DNA from: UMGS1933 sp051891435
GTDB taxonomy: Bacteria; Bacillota; Clostridia; TANB77; CAG-508
Assembly (NCBI GenBank): GCA_051891435.1
Contig: JBJFFE010000069.1
Location: 24,611 to 88,610, forward strand
Reading direction: 5' to 3'
DNA length: 64,000 bases
Shown: positions 10,668 through 19,256 of the stretch, piece by piece
Layout of the letters: each line of letters begins with the position of its first letter
Position numbering within the stretch: position 1 is the first letter of the stretch
The notes under the pieces: generated by a model
Seen by the model: the letters and a program-made list of their open reading frames with translations, nothing else
What the model was told of the DNA's origin: nothing
Database searches by the model: none
Translations under genes and position numbers: made by a program

Positions 10668-12044
10668 TTGAAAACATTAAAAAGAATTGAAATGGTAGCT
10701 ATACTGCTATTTGTAGCAATAATAATATTTGCTTCATTTTTTGGAGTATATAAAAAAGAAGACTTTAGAACAGTAAATATAATAAAAGATTATAAATTAG
10801 GAATGCAATTTACAAATACAGTAGTATTAAATTATAAACCAACAACAGAAGAAAAAGAAGTTATATATAATGCAGAGGGAGATGTAGTTATAGATGATGG
10901 ACAAACAGAATATACAGAGGAAAATGGATATACTGTAAAAAATGAGACAGTAAATAATGAACAAAATTTAACTAAAGAAAATTATAAATTAACTAAAAAA
11001 ATATTAAAAAATAGGTTAAAAGGAATGAACGTAGGAGAATATGAATTAAAACTTAACGAAGAAACAGGAGAAATAACAATAACTCTACAAGATAATGATG
11101 ATGTTCATGAAATAAGTGAACATTTGGGACAAAAAGGATTATTTAATGTAATAGATAAAGAAACAAAAATTAGCTTACTAGATTATAATGATGTAAAATC
11201 TGCAAAAGCAGTTTATGGATCAAGCGATGAAACAGGAACTTCAACTACTGTATATTTACAAATTAATTTTAACAAAGATGGAGCAAAGAAACTTGAAGAA
11301 ATAAGTACAGTGTATGTAAAATCTGCTGAAGAACAAGAAAACGAAGAAGGAGAAAAGGAAGAAGTAGATACCACAAAATATGTAAGTGTAGTATTAGATG
11401 GACAAACATATAGCTCAACTTATTTTGGAGAAAAAATGTCTACAGGAGTTTTATATATCCCTATTGCAGAAGTAAAAAATAATGAAGATATAGAAGGATA
11501 TGTTAAAGAAATAAATAATATAGCTACTATAATAAATAATGAGGTTTTACCAATAGACTATGATTTTTCAGAAGAACATGTTGAAACAAAAATGACACAA
11601 AATATGATATTTATAGGTATTGCAATTCCAGTAATAATACTTGTAGCTGCATGTATAGTTTTGATTGTTAAATTTAAAGCAAAAGGATTTATAACAACAT
11701 TTTTACAAATAGGATATATAGCACTACTACTATTGGTTATAAGATACACAAATGTAGTAATAACAATAGAAGGAATTTTAGGAATAATAATATCAGCCAT
11801 CTTAAATTATATTTTAGTATATGCTATGTTAAGTAATTTAAAGAAAAAAGGACAGATAGAATGGAAGTTAATTGGAAAATTCGCATTAAGAACAATTATA
11901 GTGTATATACTTGCAGTAGTTCTTGCATTTAATTCGTTAACAAGAATAAATAGCTTTGGAATGGCTTTAGTTTGGGGAAGCTTCTGCTTATATATTTACA
12001 ATTTAGCTATAACAAGAAATGTTCTAAAAATGTTAAATAAATAA
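10668..12044 (+). CDS. SecD-like membrane protein
   Basis: A 458-residue protein starting with TTG at 10668 after GGGAGG. It has one N-terminal membrane segment (residues about 8-26), a large extracytoplasmic region with a SecD P1-like section (ILKNRLKGMNVGEYELKL, LGQKGLFNVIDKET), then about five C-terminal membrane helices, including TIEGILGIIISAIL at the place of the conserved SecD TM segment. This matches the SecD half of the SecDF export motor, but the sequence is divergent and no SecF follows. It could be a specialised paralogue; the exact role is uncertain. Confidence 0.65.
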   Translation: MKTLKRIEMVAILLFVAIIIFASFFGVYKKEDFRTVNIIKDYKLGMQFTNTVVLNYKPTTEEKEVIYNAEGDVVIDDGQTEYTEENGYTVKNETVNNEQNLTKENYKLTKKILKNRLKGMNVGEYELKLNEETGEITITLQDNDDVHEISEHLGQKGLFNVIDKETKISLLDYNDVKSAKAVYGSSDETGTSTTVYLQINFNKDGAKKLEEISTVYVKSAEEQENEEGEKEEVDTTKYVSVVLDGQTYSSTYFGEKMSTGVLYIPIAEVKNNEDIEGYVKEINNIATIINNEVLPIDYDFSEEHVETKMTQNMIFIGIAIPVIILVAACIVLIVKFKAKGFITTFLQIGYIALLLLVIRYTNVVITIEGILGIIISAILNYILVYAMLSNLKKKGQIEWKLIGKFALRTIIVYILAVVLAFNSLTRINSFGMALVWGSFCLYIYNLAITRNVLKMLNK

Positions 12045-12064
12045 TTATTGCTGAAACTGTAACG

Positions 12065-12110
12065 CAACAAAAAAACTCTTAATAAAATAATATTAGGAGT
12101 TTTTTTGTTG
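12065..12110 (+). terminator. Terminator after the SecD-like gene
   Basis: CAACAAAAAAACTCTTAAT pairs with ATTAGGAGTTTTTTTGTTG. The T-run is inside the 3' arm, and the rhodanese gene begins just past it. Confidence 0.7.
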
Positions 12111-12122
12111 GAGATGATAAAA

Positions 12123-12440
12123 TTGAAAAATTGGATAAAAAAATTATATAGATCTAAAGAAAATATTACAAAAGAGGAAATGAAAGAAATTTTGAACAAT
12201 AATTCTAATGTTATATTATTAGATGTAAGAAGTCCACAAGAATTTGAAGAAGAACATTTAAGAGGAGCAATAAATATACCGACATACGAATTATATACAC
12301 AAGCCCTAAAAAAACTAAAAAATAAAGATGCAATTATTATAGCATATTGTACAGTAGGAGTAAGGAGCAAAAATGCAATTAATATTTTAAGAAAAATGGG
12401 GTATAAAAATTTGTACCATTTAGAGGGAGGAATAGGATAA
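12123..12440 (+). CDS. Rhodanese-like sulfurtransferase
   Basis: A small single-domain rhodanese of about 105 residues. The substrate-binding region has VILLDVRSPQEFEEEHLRGAI, and the active-site loop is YCTVGVRS with its catalytic Cys, followed by the typical LEGGIG end. It moves sulfane sulfur between thiols in the cytoplasm. A TTG at 12123 is preferred because GGAG lies nine bases upstream; an in-frame ATG at 12114 is the alternative. It is isolated between two terminators. Confidence 0.85.
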   Translation: MKNWIKKLYRSKENITKEEMKEILNNNSNVILLDVRSPQEFEEEHLRGAINIPTYELYTQALKKLKNKDAIIIAYCTVGVRSKNAINILRKMGYKNLYHLEGGIG

Positions 12441-12481
12441 ATTACTAAAATTTTCAAAAAAATAGTTGTAAATTAAATTAT

Positions 12482-12519
12482 AAATTGATATACTTAATAT
12501 TGTAAGTATATCAATTTTT
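12482..12519 (+). terminator. Terminator after rhodanese
   Basis: AAATTGATATACTTA pairs with TAAGTATATCAATTT, 6-base loop, T-rich end. Confidence 0.75.
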
Positions 12520-12541
12520 GTATCTAAGGAGGTATGTAAGA

Positions 12542-12976
12542 ATGGAAGAAGATAAAGAAATTCAAGAATTAGAAAGTGAAGAAATAACAACTACAGATAA
12601 TGCAGATATTAAAATATCAAATGAAGTTGTTGCATCTATTGCTGGAGTCGCTGTATCAGAGGTACAAGGTGTTTATAGTATGGCAGGAGGATTGGCAGGA
12701 GGAATATCAGAGGTTTTTAGTGGTAAAAAGAATTTATCAAAAGGAATTAAGGTAGAAGTTGGAGAAAAAGAAACTAAAATAGATGTTAATATAATAGTTG
12801 AATATGGTGTAAGAATACCAGATGTCGCTTTTGAAATCCAAAGAAGAGTAAAAAAGGCAGTTGAGACAATGACTGGACTTAAAGTTTCAGGTGTAAATAT
12901 TCATGTACAAGGAATAAAAACAAATACACAAGAAAATAAAGAAAAAGAAGAGGAAGAAGAGGAAGAAGAGGAGTAA
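12542..12976 (+). CDS. Asp23/Gls24 family envelope stress protein
   Basis: A 144-residue protein with the Asp23 fold signature: ISNEVVASIAGVAVSEVQGV, GIKVEVGEKETKIDVNIIVEYGVRIPDVAFEIQRRV. The family forms a membrane-proximal layer anchored by AmaP and is linked to cell-envelope stress. The start at 12542 follows AAGGAGG. The C-terminus is a run of Glu codons; its GAAGAGGAG also serves as the SD for the next gene, amaP, five bases downstream. The order asp23-amaP-DUF2273 is the usual cluster. Confidence 0.92.
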   Translation: MEEDKEIQELESEEITTTDNADIKISNEVVASIAGVAVSEVQGVYSMAGGLAGGISEVFSGKKNLSKGIKVEVGEKETKIDVNIIVEYGVRIPDVAFEIQRRVKKAVETMTGLKVSGVNIHVQGIKTNTQENKEKEEEEEEEEE

Positions 12977-12980
12977 AAAA

Positions 12981-13535
12981 ATGAAAATTTTAGATAGAAT
13001 TGGTTTAACAATATTTTCAGTAATTATTTTAATAGTATCATTAATAACATGTTTTATTATATCAGGATGGCTAGAAATACCTGTTGTAGCAGATTTAGTA
13101 GAAAAAGTTTTGTCAAATGAAGTAGGAGGACCTATAGCACTTGCTTTAGCAATATTACTTGCATTATTAGCATTAAAATGCATTTTCCTTAGCTCTTATT
13201 TAAAAGAAAAAACTAAAGAGGGAATATTATTAGAAAATGAAAATGGTAAATTATTGGTATCTAAGGATACTATAGAAAATTTATCTACAGCAGTTATTAA
13301 AAATTTCGATAGTATAGAGAACTCAAATGTTAGAGTAGATGTAGATGGAGAAAATAAAATTAGTATATTTATTACATTATCAGTATATTCAGAGGTAGTA
13401 ATTAAAGACTTGGCATCTAAAATTCAATTGAATATAAAAGATGAAGTAAAAAAATCTTTGGATTTAGAGATAAAAGAGGTAAATATAAGAATAAAAAATA
13501 TAAATGCAAAAAAAGAAAATGTTGTAAAAGAATAA
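12981..13535 (+). CDS. amaP: AmaP-type membrane anchor for Asp23
   Basis: A 184-residue protein with two N-terminal membrane helices (residues about 8-30 and 50-68) and a cytoplasmic Asp23-like C-terminal half (NSNVRVDVDGENKISIFITLSVYSEVV). In the known system AmaP tethers Asp23 to the membrane, and its position immediately after the Asp23 gene supports this. It is co-transcribed with its neighbours. Confidence 0.85.
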   Translation: MKILDRIGLTIFSVIILIVSLITCFIISGWLEIPVVADLVEKVLSNEVGGPIALALAILLALLALKCIFLSSYLKEKTKEGILLENENGKLLVSKDTIENLSTAVIKNFDSIENSNVRVDVDGENKISIFITLSVYSEVVIKDLASKIQLNIKDEVKKSLDLEIKEVNIRIKNINAKKENVVKE

Positions 13536-13584
13536 TATTAAGCAAAAAATTCGTTTGCTTAAGTAATGGAAAAGAGGATGTAAT

Positions 13585-13788
13585 ATGGAAAATTTTAAAG
13601 AATTCCTTTCAAAGTATATTGGGGCAATAATTGGGGCTATAGTTGCAATAATTGCTTTATTATTACATGTATATAAATTTATTATTGCTGTAATAATAAT
13701 TTTTATTGGAATGTATGTTGGCAATTATATACAACATAATAAAGAATTGGTAAAAATAAAAATAAAAGAATTTATTGATAAATTATAA
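13585..13788 (+). CDS. DUF2273-type small membrane protein
   Basis: A 67-residue protein: a short N-terminal MENFKEFLSKYIG, two closely spaced hydrophobic helices covering residues 11-47, then a charged tail. Small DUF2273 proteins are a standard part of Asp23/AmaP clusters, which fits here. RBS AAGAGGA is 9 bases upstream. Molecular function is not known. Confidence 0.75.
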   Translation: MENFKEFLSKYIGAIIGAIVAIIALLLHVYKFIIAVIIIFIGMYVGNYIQHNKELVKIKIKEFIDKL

Positions 13789-13800
13789 TGGAGGAACAAA

Positions 13801-14205
13801 ATGAATAGGTCTGAAGCAAGAGACATGGCATTTAAATTTTTATATCAAGTAGAAGTGCAAAAAGAAAACAATGAAAATGCAATTGATTTATTTATAGAAA
13901 ATAATGAAATACAAGATAAAGAAGCAAAAAAATATATTTTAAGTGTTGCAAGAGGAGTAAAAGAAAATTTAGAAAATATAACAACAATAATCGAAAAAAA
14001 TTTAAAACAGGATTGGAAAATAGAAAGAATTTCTAAAGTTACACTTGCAATTTTAAAACTTGCAATATATGAAATAATATATGCAAAAATCCCATTCAAA
14101 GTAGTTATAAATGAAGCAGTAGAGCTTGCAAAAAAGTATGGAGAAGATACCGCACCTGTATTTGTAAATGGAATTTTAGCAAGTGTTGTTAAGGAGAATG
14201 TATGA
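13801..14205 (+). CDS. nusB: Transcription antitermination factor NusB
   Basis: A 134-residue all-helical NusB, binding boxA RNA with NusE (S10) in rRNA antitermination. Characteristic segments: N-terminal RSEARDMAFKFLYQVEVQ and C-terminal PFKVVINEAVELAKKYGEDTAPVFVNGILASV. RBS GGAGG is 6 bases upstream. Its stop overlaps the xseA start (GTATGA), implying translational coupling in the usual nusB-xseA order. Confidence 0.96.
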   Translation: MNRSEARDMAFKFLYQVEVQKENNENAIDLFIENNEIQDKEAKKYILSVARGVKENLENITTIIEKNLKQDWKIERISKVTLAILKLAIYEIIYAKIPFKVVINEAVELAKKYGEDTAPVFVNGILASVVKENV

Positions 14206-15390
14206 AACCTGTAGCAATGACAGTAACAGATTTAAATAAATATATGAAAAATAAAGTAGCAGAAGATGAGTTTTTAAACAATGTATATGTGAAGGGAGAA
14301 ATATCTAATTTTAAACATCACTATACAGGGCATATGTATTTTACTTTAAAGGATGAAAATTCTTTAATAAAATGCATAATGTTTAAAACCTATACAGCTA
14401 CTTTAAATTTTATGCCAAAAGATGGAATGAAAGTATTGGTTTTAGGAACAGTAGCCGTTTTTGAAAGAGACCGGAGTTTACCAAATATATTGTAAAGCTA
14501 TGCAAGAAGATGGAATTGGTGATTTATATAAAAAATATGAAGAATTAAAAAACAAACTAGAAAAAGAAGGACTGTTTGATATAAATCATAAGAAAAAAAT
14601 TCCGTATATGCCAAAAACAATAGGAGTACTTACATCTAAAACAGGCTCAGTAATAAAAGATATAATTAATGTATCAACAAGAAGAAATCCAAATGTACAC
14701 ATTAAATTATATCCAGTACCAGTCCAAGGACCAGGAACAGAAAAACAAATTGCAGAAGCAATTAGAGTAATGAATGAACAAAAATTAGCTGATGTATTAA
14801 TACTTGCAAGAGGAGGCGGTTCAATTGAAGATTTGTGGCCTTTTAACGAGGAAGTTACTGCAAGAGCTATATATGATTCTGAAATTCCAATAATATCTGC
14901 TGTAGGACATGAGACAGATTTTACAATATCAGATTTTGTTTCAGATTTAAGAGCACCAACACCATCTGCAGCAGCTGAAATTGCGCAAGCAGATGTAAAT
15001 GAAATAAAAATAAAATTATTAACATATCAAAATAGATATAAGACGGCTTTGAAGAAAAAAATAGAATTTATGAAGCTAAGATATAATAAAGCAATGGCAT
15101 CAAGAGTGTTTACAGCACCACTACAAAAAATAAATGAACAATATTTAAATGTTGATATAGAAATAAAAAAATTAGAAAACATAATAAAAATGAAATTAAA
15201 AGAGAATCAAAAAAAAGAAATAGAACTTATATCTAAATTAGATGCATTAAGTCCTTTAAAAACACTAACAAGAGGATATTGTATAGTAGAAGAAAAAGGT
15301 AAAATATTAAAAAGTGCAAAAAACTTAAAAATAAATGATGTGATAGATTTAAAATTCTGTGATGGAGAAAAACAAGCAAAAATAATGTAA
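14202..15390 (+). CDS. xseA: Exodeoxyribonuclease VII large subunit, one CGGN frameshift
   Basis: Catalytic subunit of ExoVII, degrading single-stranded DNA from both ends. The ATG at 14202 overlaps nusB. The OB-fold (YVKGEISNFKHHYTGHMYFTL) occupies the first 90 residues; the frame then meets CGG at 14472. Reading CGGA as Gly gives FERDGVYQIYCK, the expected joint, and leads into the catalytic domain: GVLTSKTGSVIKDI, ILARGGGSIEDLWPFN, ISAVGHETDFTISDFVSD, RAPTPSAAAE, then the coiled coil. Total 395 residues, close to family length. Read as triplets it would end after 97 residues with only the OB-fold. Confidence 0.94.
14472..14475 (+). other. +1 frameshift site CGGA in xseA
   Basis: Codon 91 is CGG. 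As Gly it gives ERDGVYQIYC, with the Gly conserved in the XseA family; triplet reading stops at 14495. Confidence 0.93.
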
Positions 15391-15391
15391 A

Positions 15392-15446
15392 TGTAGGGGA
15401 AGGGCTCTGTACTTGCCCAATGTGTGGTTGGAAACCAACACTACAA
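15392..15446. repeat. GC-rich dispersed hairpin, copy 2 (double)
   Basis: TGTAGGGG at the left and CTACAA at the right enclose two hairpins, GGGC...GCCC and GTTGGAAACCAAC. Same family as the 9749 copy. Confidence 0.65.
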
Positions 15447-15465
15447 TAAAAAGGAGGTAGAAAAC

Positions 15466-15885
15466 ATGGGAAAGAAAATATTATATATTTTAATAATAAT
15501 TATTTTAATAATAGTAGGAATATTTGTAGCAAAAAAAATTACAGAAAAGGATAAAACAGAACAAACAGTTGCAAACACATTAGAAAATACTAATAAAACA
15601 GATGAAGAAAATAAACTAGAAGGAAATAATACAGTGGTATCAGAAACAGAAAAAAATGAAGCTAAGGAAAATAATGTGGCAGAAGGGAAAGATAAAGATG
15701 CTCCAGAAGAACAAGCAAAACAAATAGTAGAGGCAAATTGGGGAGAAGATAATACAGTTTATTTTAGCTATGATGGAAAAGATGAAAATGGAAGATATAT
15801 AATTTGTGTAAGAGAAAAAGCTACAACAAAAGCATTATACTGGTATTATGTTGATGTAGAAACAGGAACATTTGATATTGAATAG
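15466..15885 (+). CDS. Membrane-anchored hypothetical protein
   Basis: A 139-residue protein; the start at 15466 follows AAGGAGG. One N-terminal membrane helix (residues about 4-20), a low-complexity Asn/Glu/Thr/Lys linker, then a compact domain (KQIVEANWGEDNTVYFSYDGKD ... YWYYVDVETGTFDIE, given here in part) whose ending resembles PepSY-like folds. Outside-facing by topology. It separates xseA from xseB, which are usually adjacent. Function not recognised. Confidence 0.6.
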   Translation: MGKKILYILIIIILIIVGIFVAKKITEKDKTEQTVANTLENTNKTDEENKLEGNNTVVSETEKNEAKENNVAEGKDKDAPEEQAKQIVEANWGEDNTVYFSYDGKDENGRYIICVREKATTKALYWYYVDVETGTFDIE

Positions 15886-15902
15886 ATGCGTGATGTGTGA
15901 GT

Positions 15903-15930
15903 TGTAGGGGCAGGACTCTGTCCCTGCCCA
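15903..15930. repeat. GC-rich dispersed hairpin, copy 3
   Basis: TGTAGGGGCAGG and a CCCTGCCC arm around ACTCTGT. It is preceded by GATGCGTGATGTGTGAG, a phrase resembling the low-complexity stretch at 37306. Confidence 0.65.
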
Positions 15931-15974
15931 AATACGATAAATCAAAGAGCAAAATATAAAATTTGGAGGAAATT

Positions 15975-16187
15975 ATGAAAGAAATAAATTTCGAAACAAG
16001 TATGGAAAATTTAGAAAAGATAGTTCAAGAACTAGAAAAAGGAGATTTAAATTTAGATGATTCAATAAAAAAATTTGAAGAAGGAATGAAAATATCAAAA
16101 GACTGCAACAAATTTTTAGAAGAAGCAGAAAAAAGAATAACTGTTTTAATAAATGAAAATGGCAATATTACAGAGGAAGAATTTTAA
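15975..16187 (+). CDS. xseB: Exodeoxyribonuclease VII small subunit
   Basis: A 70-residue helical protein with the family core FETSMENLEKIVQELEKGDL and LDDSIKKFEEGMKISKDC. It binds the XseA coiled coil to form ExoVII. The start at 15975 follows TTGGAGG. It is displaced from xseA by a 139-residue membrane protein gene and a hairpin repeat, but on the same strand. Confidence 0.93.
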   Translation: MKEINFETSMENLEKIVQELEKGDLNLDDSIKKFEEGMKISKDCNKFLEEAEKRITVLINENGNITEEEF

Positions 16188-16263
16188 CAATAAAAAACAG
16201 TTTCTTTGACAAATATAGACATAAAACAAATAAAGTGGTATATTATATTTAATGGGTGATATT

Positions 16264-17304
16264 ATGAAATTTGAAACAAAAAGGATGTTGAAAAAGATAA
16301 AAAGTATTAATTACAAAAAAATGGATAAAATTGTAGATATAATATCAAAAAATAATAATAATAAATCAAAGTTATATATAAAATTTGATATATTTAGAAA
16401 CTTCCTAAAAAGAGGGATAGGTTATACAGACTACTTTAGAGGAGATTATATAAACTTAACTAACGAAGAAAAAAACACTTATGTTACAGCAAAATCTTTT
16501 TATAGAATAATGCATTATTTAAATAATTATGACTATATTTATATTTTTCATGACAAATTAATATTTAATAAATTCTTTAAAGAGTATATAAAAAGAGATT
16601 ATATAAACTTAAAAAAAAGTACTGTTGACCAATTTAAAAAATTTTTAGACAAGCATGATGTGGTTTTTGCAAAAGACCCAGTTGGTGAATGTGGATATGG
16701 AATTAAAAGGATAGAAGTGAATAAAGTTGAGGATAAAGACAAGCTTTATGAAGAACTTATAAATAATAAACAATTCTTAGTAGAAGAAGAAATAATTCAA
16801 AGTGATGAACTAAACGAAATAAACCCAAATGTAGTTAGTTCATTTAGAATAGTAACACTTGTAAAAGATGGACAGGCATATATACTAAATAATGCACTTA
16901 GAGTAAATCAGGATAAAGCCAATGTAATAGGTTGTACAAATGATCTATATTTTAGCTTTGCAGAAGACGGAACAATAGACAGTAATGTTATTGATGATTA
17001 TGGAAATGTTTATGAAAAACACCCATTAACAGGTAAAAAATTTAGCGAAGTAAAAGTAAAAGATGTAAAAAAAGCATTTGAGTTATGTAAAAAAGCAGCA
17101 CTAGAAGTACAAGAAGTAAGATATGTAGGGTGGGATGTAGCTTTTTCAAACAAAGGACCTGTAATTGTAGAAGGAAATGAATACCCAGGTTATGGAATAT
17201 TTCAATTCTACAAATTGAAAAATAAAAAATATGGACATTTAAAAGAAATACAAGATATAATTGATGATGAAGTTAAAAATATGAATTTACCATGTATAAA
17301 TTAA
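16264..17304 (+). CDS. ATP-grasp protein, sugar-transfer-associated type
   Basis: About 346 residues. ATP-grasp features: FAKDPVGECGYGIKR (ATP-loop Lys and Gly-rich segment), QFLVEEEIIQ, VSSFRIVTLVKDGQAYILNN, and the metal-binding end VRYVGWDVAFSNKGPVIVEGNEYPGYG. This fits the sugar-transfer-associated ATP-grasp family, often near capsule or cell-wall glycan genes, though no such genes are adjacent here. An ATG at 16264 is preferred (GGGTGAT five bases upstream); an ATG at 16252 is the alternative. Substrate unknown. Confidence 0.75.
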   Translation: MKFETKRMLKKIKSINYKKMDKIVDIISKNNNNKSKLYIKFDIFRNFLKRGIGYTDYFRGDYINLTNEEKNTYVTAKSFYRIMHYLNNYDYIYIFHDKLIFNKFFKEYIKRDYINLKKSTVDQFKKFLDKHDVVFAKDPVGECGYGIKRIEVNKVEDKDKLYEELINNKQFLVEEEIIQSDELNEINPNVVSSFRIVTLVKDGQAYILNNALRVNQDKANVIGCTNDLYFSFAEDGTIDSNVIDDYGNVYEKHPLTGKKFSEVKVKDVKKAFELCKKAALEVQEVRYVGWDVAFSNKGPVIVEGNEYPGYGIFQFYKLKNKKYGHLKEIQDIIDDEVKNMNLPCIN

Positions 17305-17316
17305 AATTAATTATAA

Positions 17317-17334
17317 GGGCGCATGATTGCGCCC
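17317..17334. repeat. GC-rich dispersed hairpin, copy 4
   Basis: GGGCGCATGATTGCGCCC, a compact form of the family with the GGGCGCATG core. Confidence 0.7.
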
Positions 17335-17485
17335 TGTAATTCTATAAAATTGAAAGGATTAAATGAAAAAATCAAGTGTAATTTTTTTATGGGACCTAAT
17401 GAACTATAAAAAAATATTGAAAATCTCTTTTATTTCGTATATAATTTGTGATAGAATAACAAAAGTAAAATTTAAGGAGGATGTT

Positions 17486-18190
17486 ATGGAGATAGCATAT
17501 AAAAGAGTTCTACTAAAACTTAGTGGAGAAGCACTTGCAGGAACACAAAAGAACGGGATAGATGTAGAGACTTTAGGACGAATTTGTGATAAAGTAAAAG
17601 AAATTGTGGAAATGGGAGTAGAAGTTGCAATAGTAGTTGGAGGAGGAAACTTTTGGAGAGGAAGATATGGACATCAAATGGAAAAAACCACATCAGACTA
17701 CATGGGAATGCTTGCAACAACTATTAATGGATTAGCAATACAAGATGCATTAGAATCAAGAGGAGTTAATACGAGAGTACAAACAGCAATTGAAATGAGA
17801 CAAATTGCAGAACCATATATAAAAAGAAAAGCAATGAAACATTTAAGCAATGGAAGAGTTGTAATATTTACTTGTGGAACAGGAAGCCCATTTTTTACAA
17901 CAGATACAGGAGCGGCACTTAAAGCTGCAGAAATTGATGCAGAAGTTATTTTACTTGCAAAAACATGTGATGGGGTATACTCAGCAGACCCCAAAATAGA
18001 CCCAAATGCAATAAAATATGATGAAATTACATATTTAGATGTGTTAAATCAACAATTAAAAGTAATGGATTCAACAGCTACTTCATTATGTATGGACAAT
18101 AATATTCCATTAGTTGTATTTGGAATAGATGATCCAGAAAATATTGTGAGAATTATTAGAGGCGAAAAAATAGGTACATTAGTTAAATAA
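17486..18190 (+). CDS. pyrH: Uridylate kinase
   Basis: UMP kinase, amino-acid-kinase fold, making UDP from UMP. 234 residues from the ATG at 17486 (AAGGAGG ten bases upstream). Motifs: KRVLLKLSGEALAG, VGGGNFWRG, DYMGMLATTINGLA, FTCGTGSPFFTTDTGAAL, ADPKIDP, DNNIPLVVF. pyrH is followed by frr after 25 bases, the usual pair; rpsB and tsf, often upstream, are absent here. Confidence 0.98.
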   Translation: MEIAYKRVLLKLSGEALAGTQKNGIDVETLGRICDKVKEIVEMGVEVAIVVGGGNFWRGRYGHQMEKTTSDYMGMLATTINGLAIQDALESRGVNTRVQTAIEMRQIAEPYIKRKAMKHLSNGRVVIFTCGTGSPFFTTDTGAALKAAEIDAEVILLAKTCDGVYSADPKIDPNAIKYDEITYLDVLNQQLKVMDSTATSLCMDNNIPLVVFGIDDPENIVRIIRGEKIGTLVK

Positions 18191-18215
18191 ATGAAAATTT
18201 TAAGGAGGAATTAAC

Positions 18216-18764
18216 ATGGAATTTAACCATATTGAAGAAAAAATGAATAAAACAGTAAATGCTTTAGCAGAAAGCTTAGCAGAAGTAAGAGCAGGAAGAG
18301 CAAACCCTGCAATATTAAATAAGATAAAAATAGATTATTATGGAACACCAACACCAATAAACCAAGTAGCAGGAATATCTGTTCCAGAAGCAAGGCTAAT
18401 TGTAATACAACCATGGGATGCAAGTATTTTAAAAGAAATAGAAAAAGAAATATTAAAATCAGATATAGGAATAAACCCAAATAATGATGGAAAAGTAATA
18501 AGACTTGCTTTTCCAGAATTAACAGAAGAAAGAAGAAAAGAACTAGTAAAAGATATTAGAAAAATGGGAGAAGAATCTAAAGTAGCTATTCGTTCTATTA
18601 GAAGAGACGGAATAGATGAAGCAAAAACCAAGCAGAAAAATAGCGAAATAACAGAAGACGATTTAAAAGTAGCAGAAGACCAAATACAAAAATTAACAGA
18701 TAAAAAAGTTGCAGAAATTGATAACATGGTAGCTGCAAAAGAAAAAGAAATAATGAGTGTGTAA
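18216..18764 (+). CDS. frr: Ribosome recycling factor
   Basis: A 182-residue RRF that splits post-termination ribosomes with EF-G. Typical core: VRAGRANPAILNKIKIDYYG, GTPTPINQVAGISVPEARL, PFPELTEERRK-like AFPELTEERRKELVKDIRK, VAIRSIRRDG. RBS AAGGAGG is well spaced. It is co-transcribed with pyrH and ends before a hairpin repeat and a good terminator. Confidence 0.97.
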   Translation: MEFNHIEEKMNKTVNALAESLAEVRAGRANPAILNKIKIDYYGTPTPINQVAGISVPEARLIVIQPWDASILKEIEKEILKSDIGINPNNDGKVIRLAFPELTEERRKELVKDIRKMGEESKVAIRSIRRDGIDEAKTKQKNSEITEDDLKVAEDQIQKLTDKKVAEIDNMVAAKEKEIMSV

Positions 18765-18821
18765 AAAATATATAATAATTTAAACAATAGAAAACCAATA
18801 AAAAATAAAATGTTATTCTAA

Positions 18822-18843
18822 GGGGCGCAATCTTCGACGCCCC
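18822..18843. repeat. GC-rich dispersed hairpin, copy 5
   Basis: GGGGCG and CGCCCC around a ten-base loop, in the long gap after frr. Confidence 0.65.
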
Positions 18844-18868
18844 GAAATTGTATTTAATATATTTAAGG

Positions 18869-18899
18869 TAGTCGCCTATGAAAAGGTGATTATTTTTTT
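18869..18899 (+). terminator. Terminator after pyrH-frr
   Basis: TAGTCGCCT pairs with AGGTGATTA (two G-U), followed by seven T. Confidence 0.75.
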
Positions 18900-18971
18900 C
18901 TCTAAAATTCCTCAAAATCAGACATTATTTTTTTGTAACAAAAATGTAATATTATATTTTTGATTTTTGTA

Positions 18972-19000
18972 TTGACAATATAAAAATCTTCGTATAAAAT
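18972..19000 (+). promoter_or_regulatory. Sigma-A-type promoter for nrdDG
   Basis: TTGACA at 18972, 17-base spacer, TAAAAT at 18995. This leaves a leader of about 250 bases before nrdD. Confidence 0.75.
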
Positions 19001-19006
19001 AAATTC

Positions 19007-19256
19007 GATTTCAGAAAAAGCTTAAAAAAGTTTGAAAAAACCAAAAAGGCAAAATGAAACCAAAAGGCATGAAAGTTAGACTACTGTAAGAAAATAACAT
19101 AAAAATACAAAATAAGAAAAACAAATAAGAAAATAAAGTTTATAAAAAAATGATTTTTTCAAAAAAAGCAAAAAACGGAATAAACTTACAAATCAAAACT
19201 TTCAGCAAAATACAAATGAAATATAAAAAATAAGAAACAATAAGGGGGATTAAAAA
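19007..19256 (+). other. Long A-rich nrdD leader
   Basis: About 250 untranslated bases between the promoter and the nrdD ATG. I see no terminator, no standard riboswitch core and no clear NrdR box. It contains a short direct repeat, AACCAAAAAGGCA at about 19039 and AACCAAAAGGCA at about 19057. It may be regulatory, but nothing decisive is visible. Confidence 0.4.
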
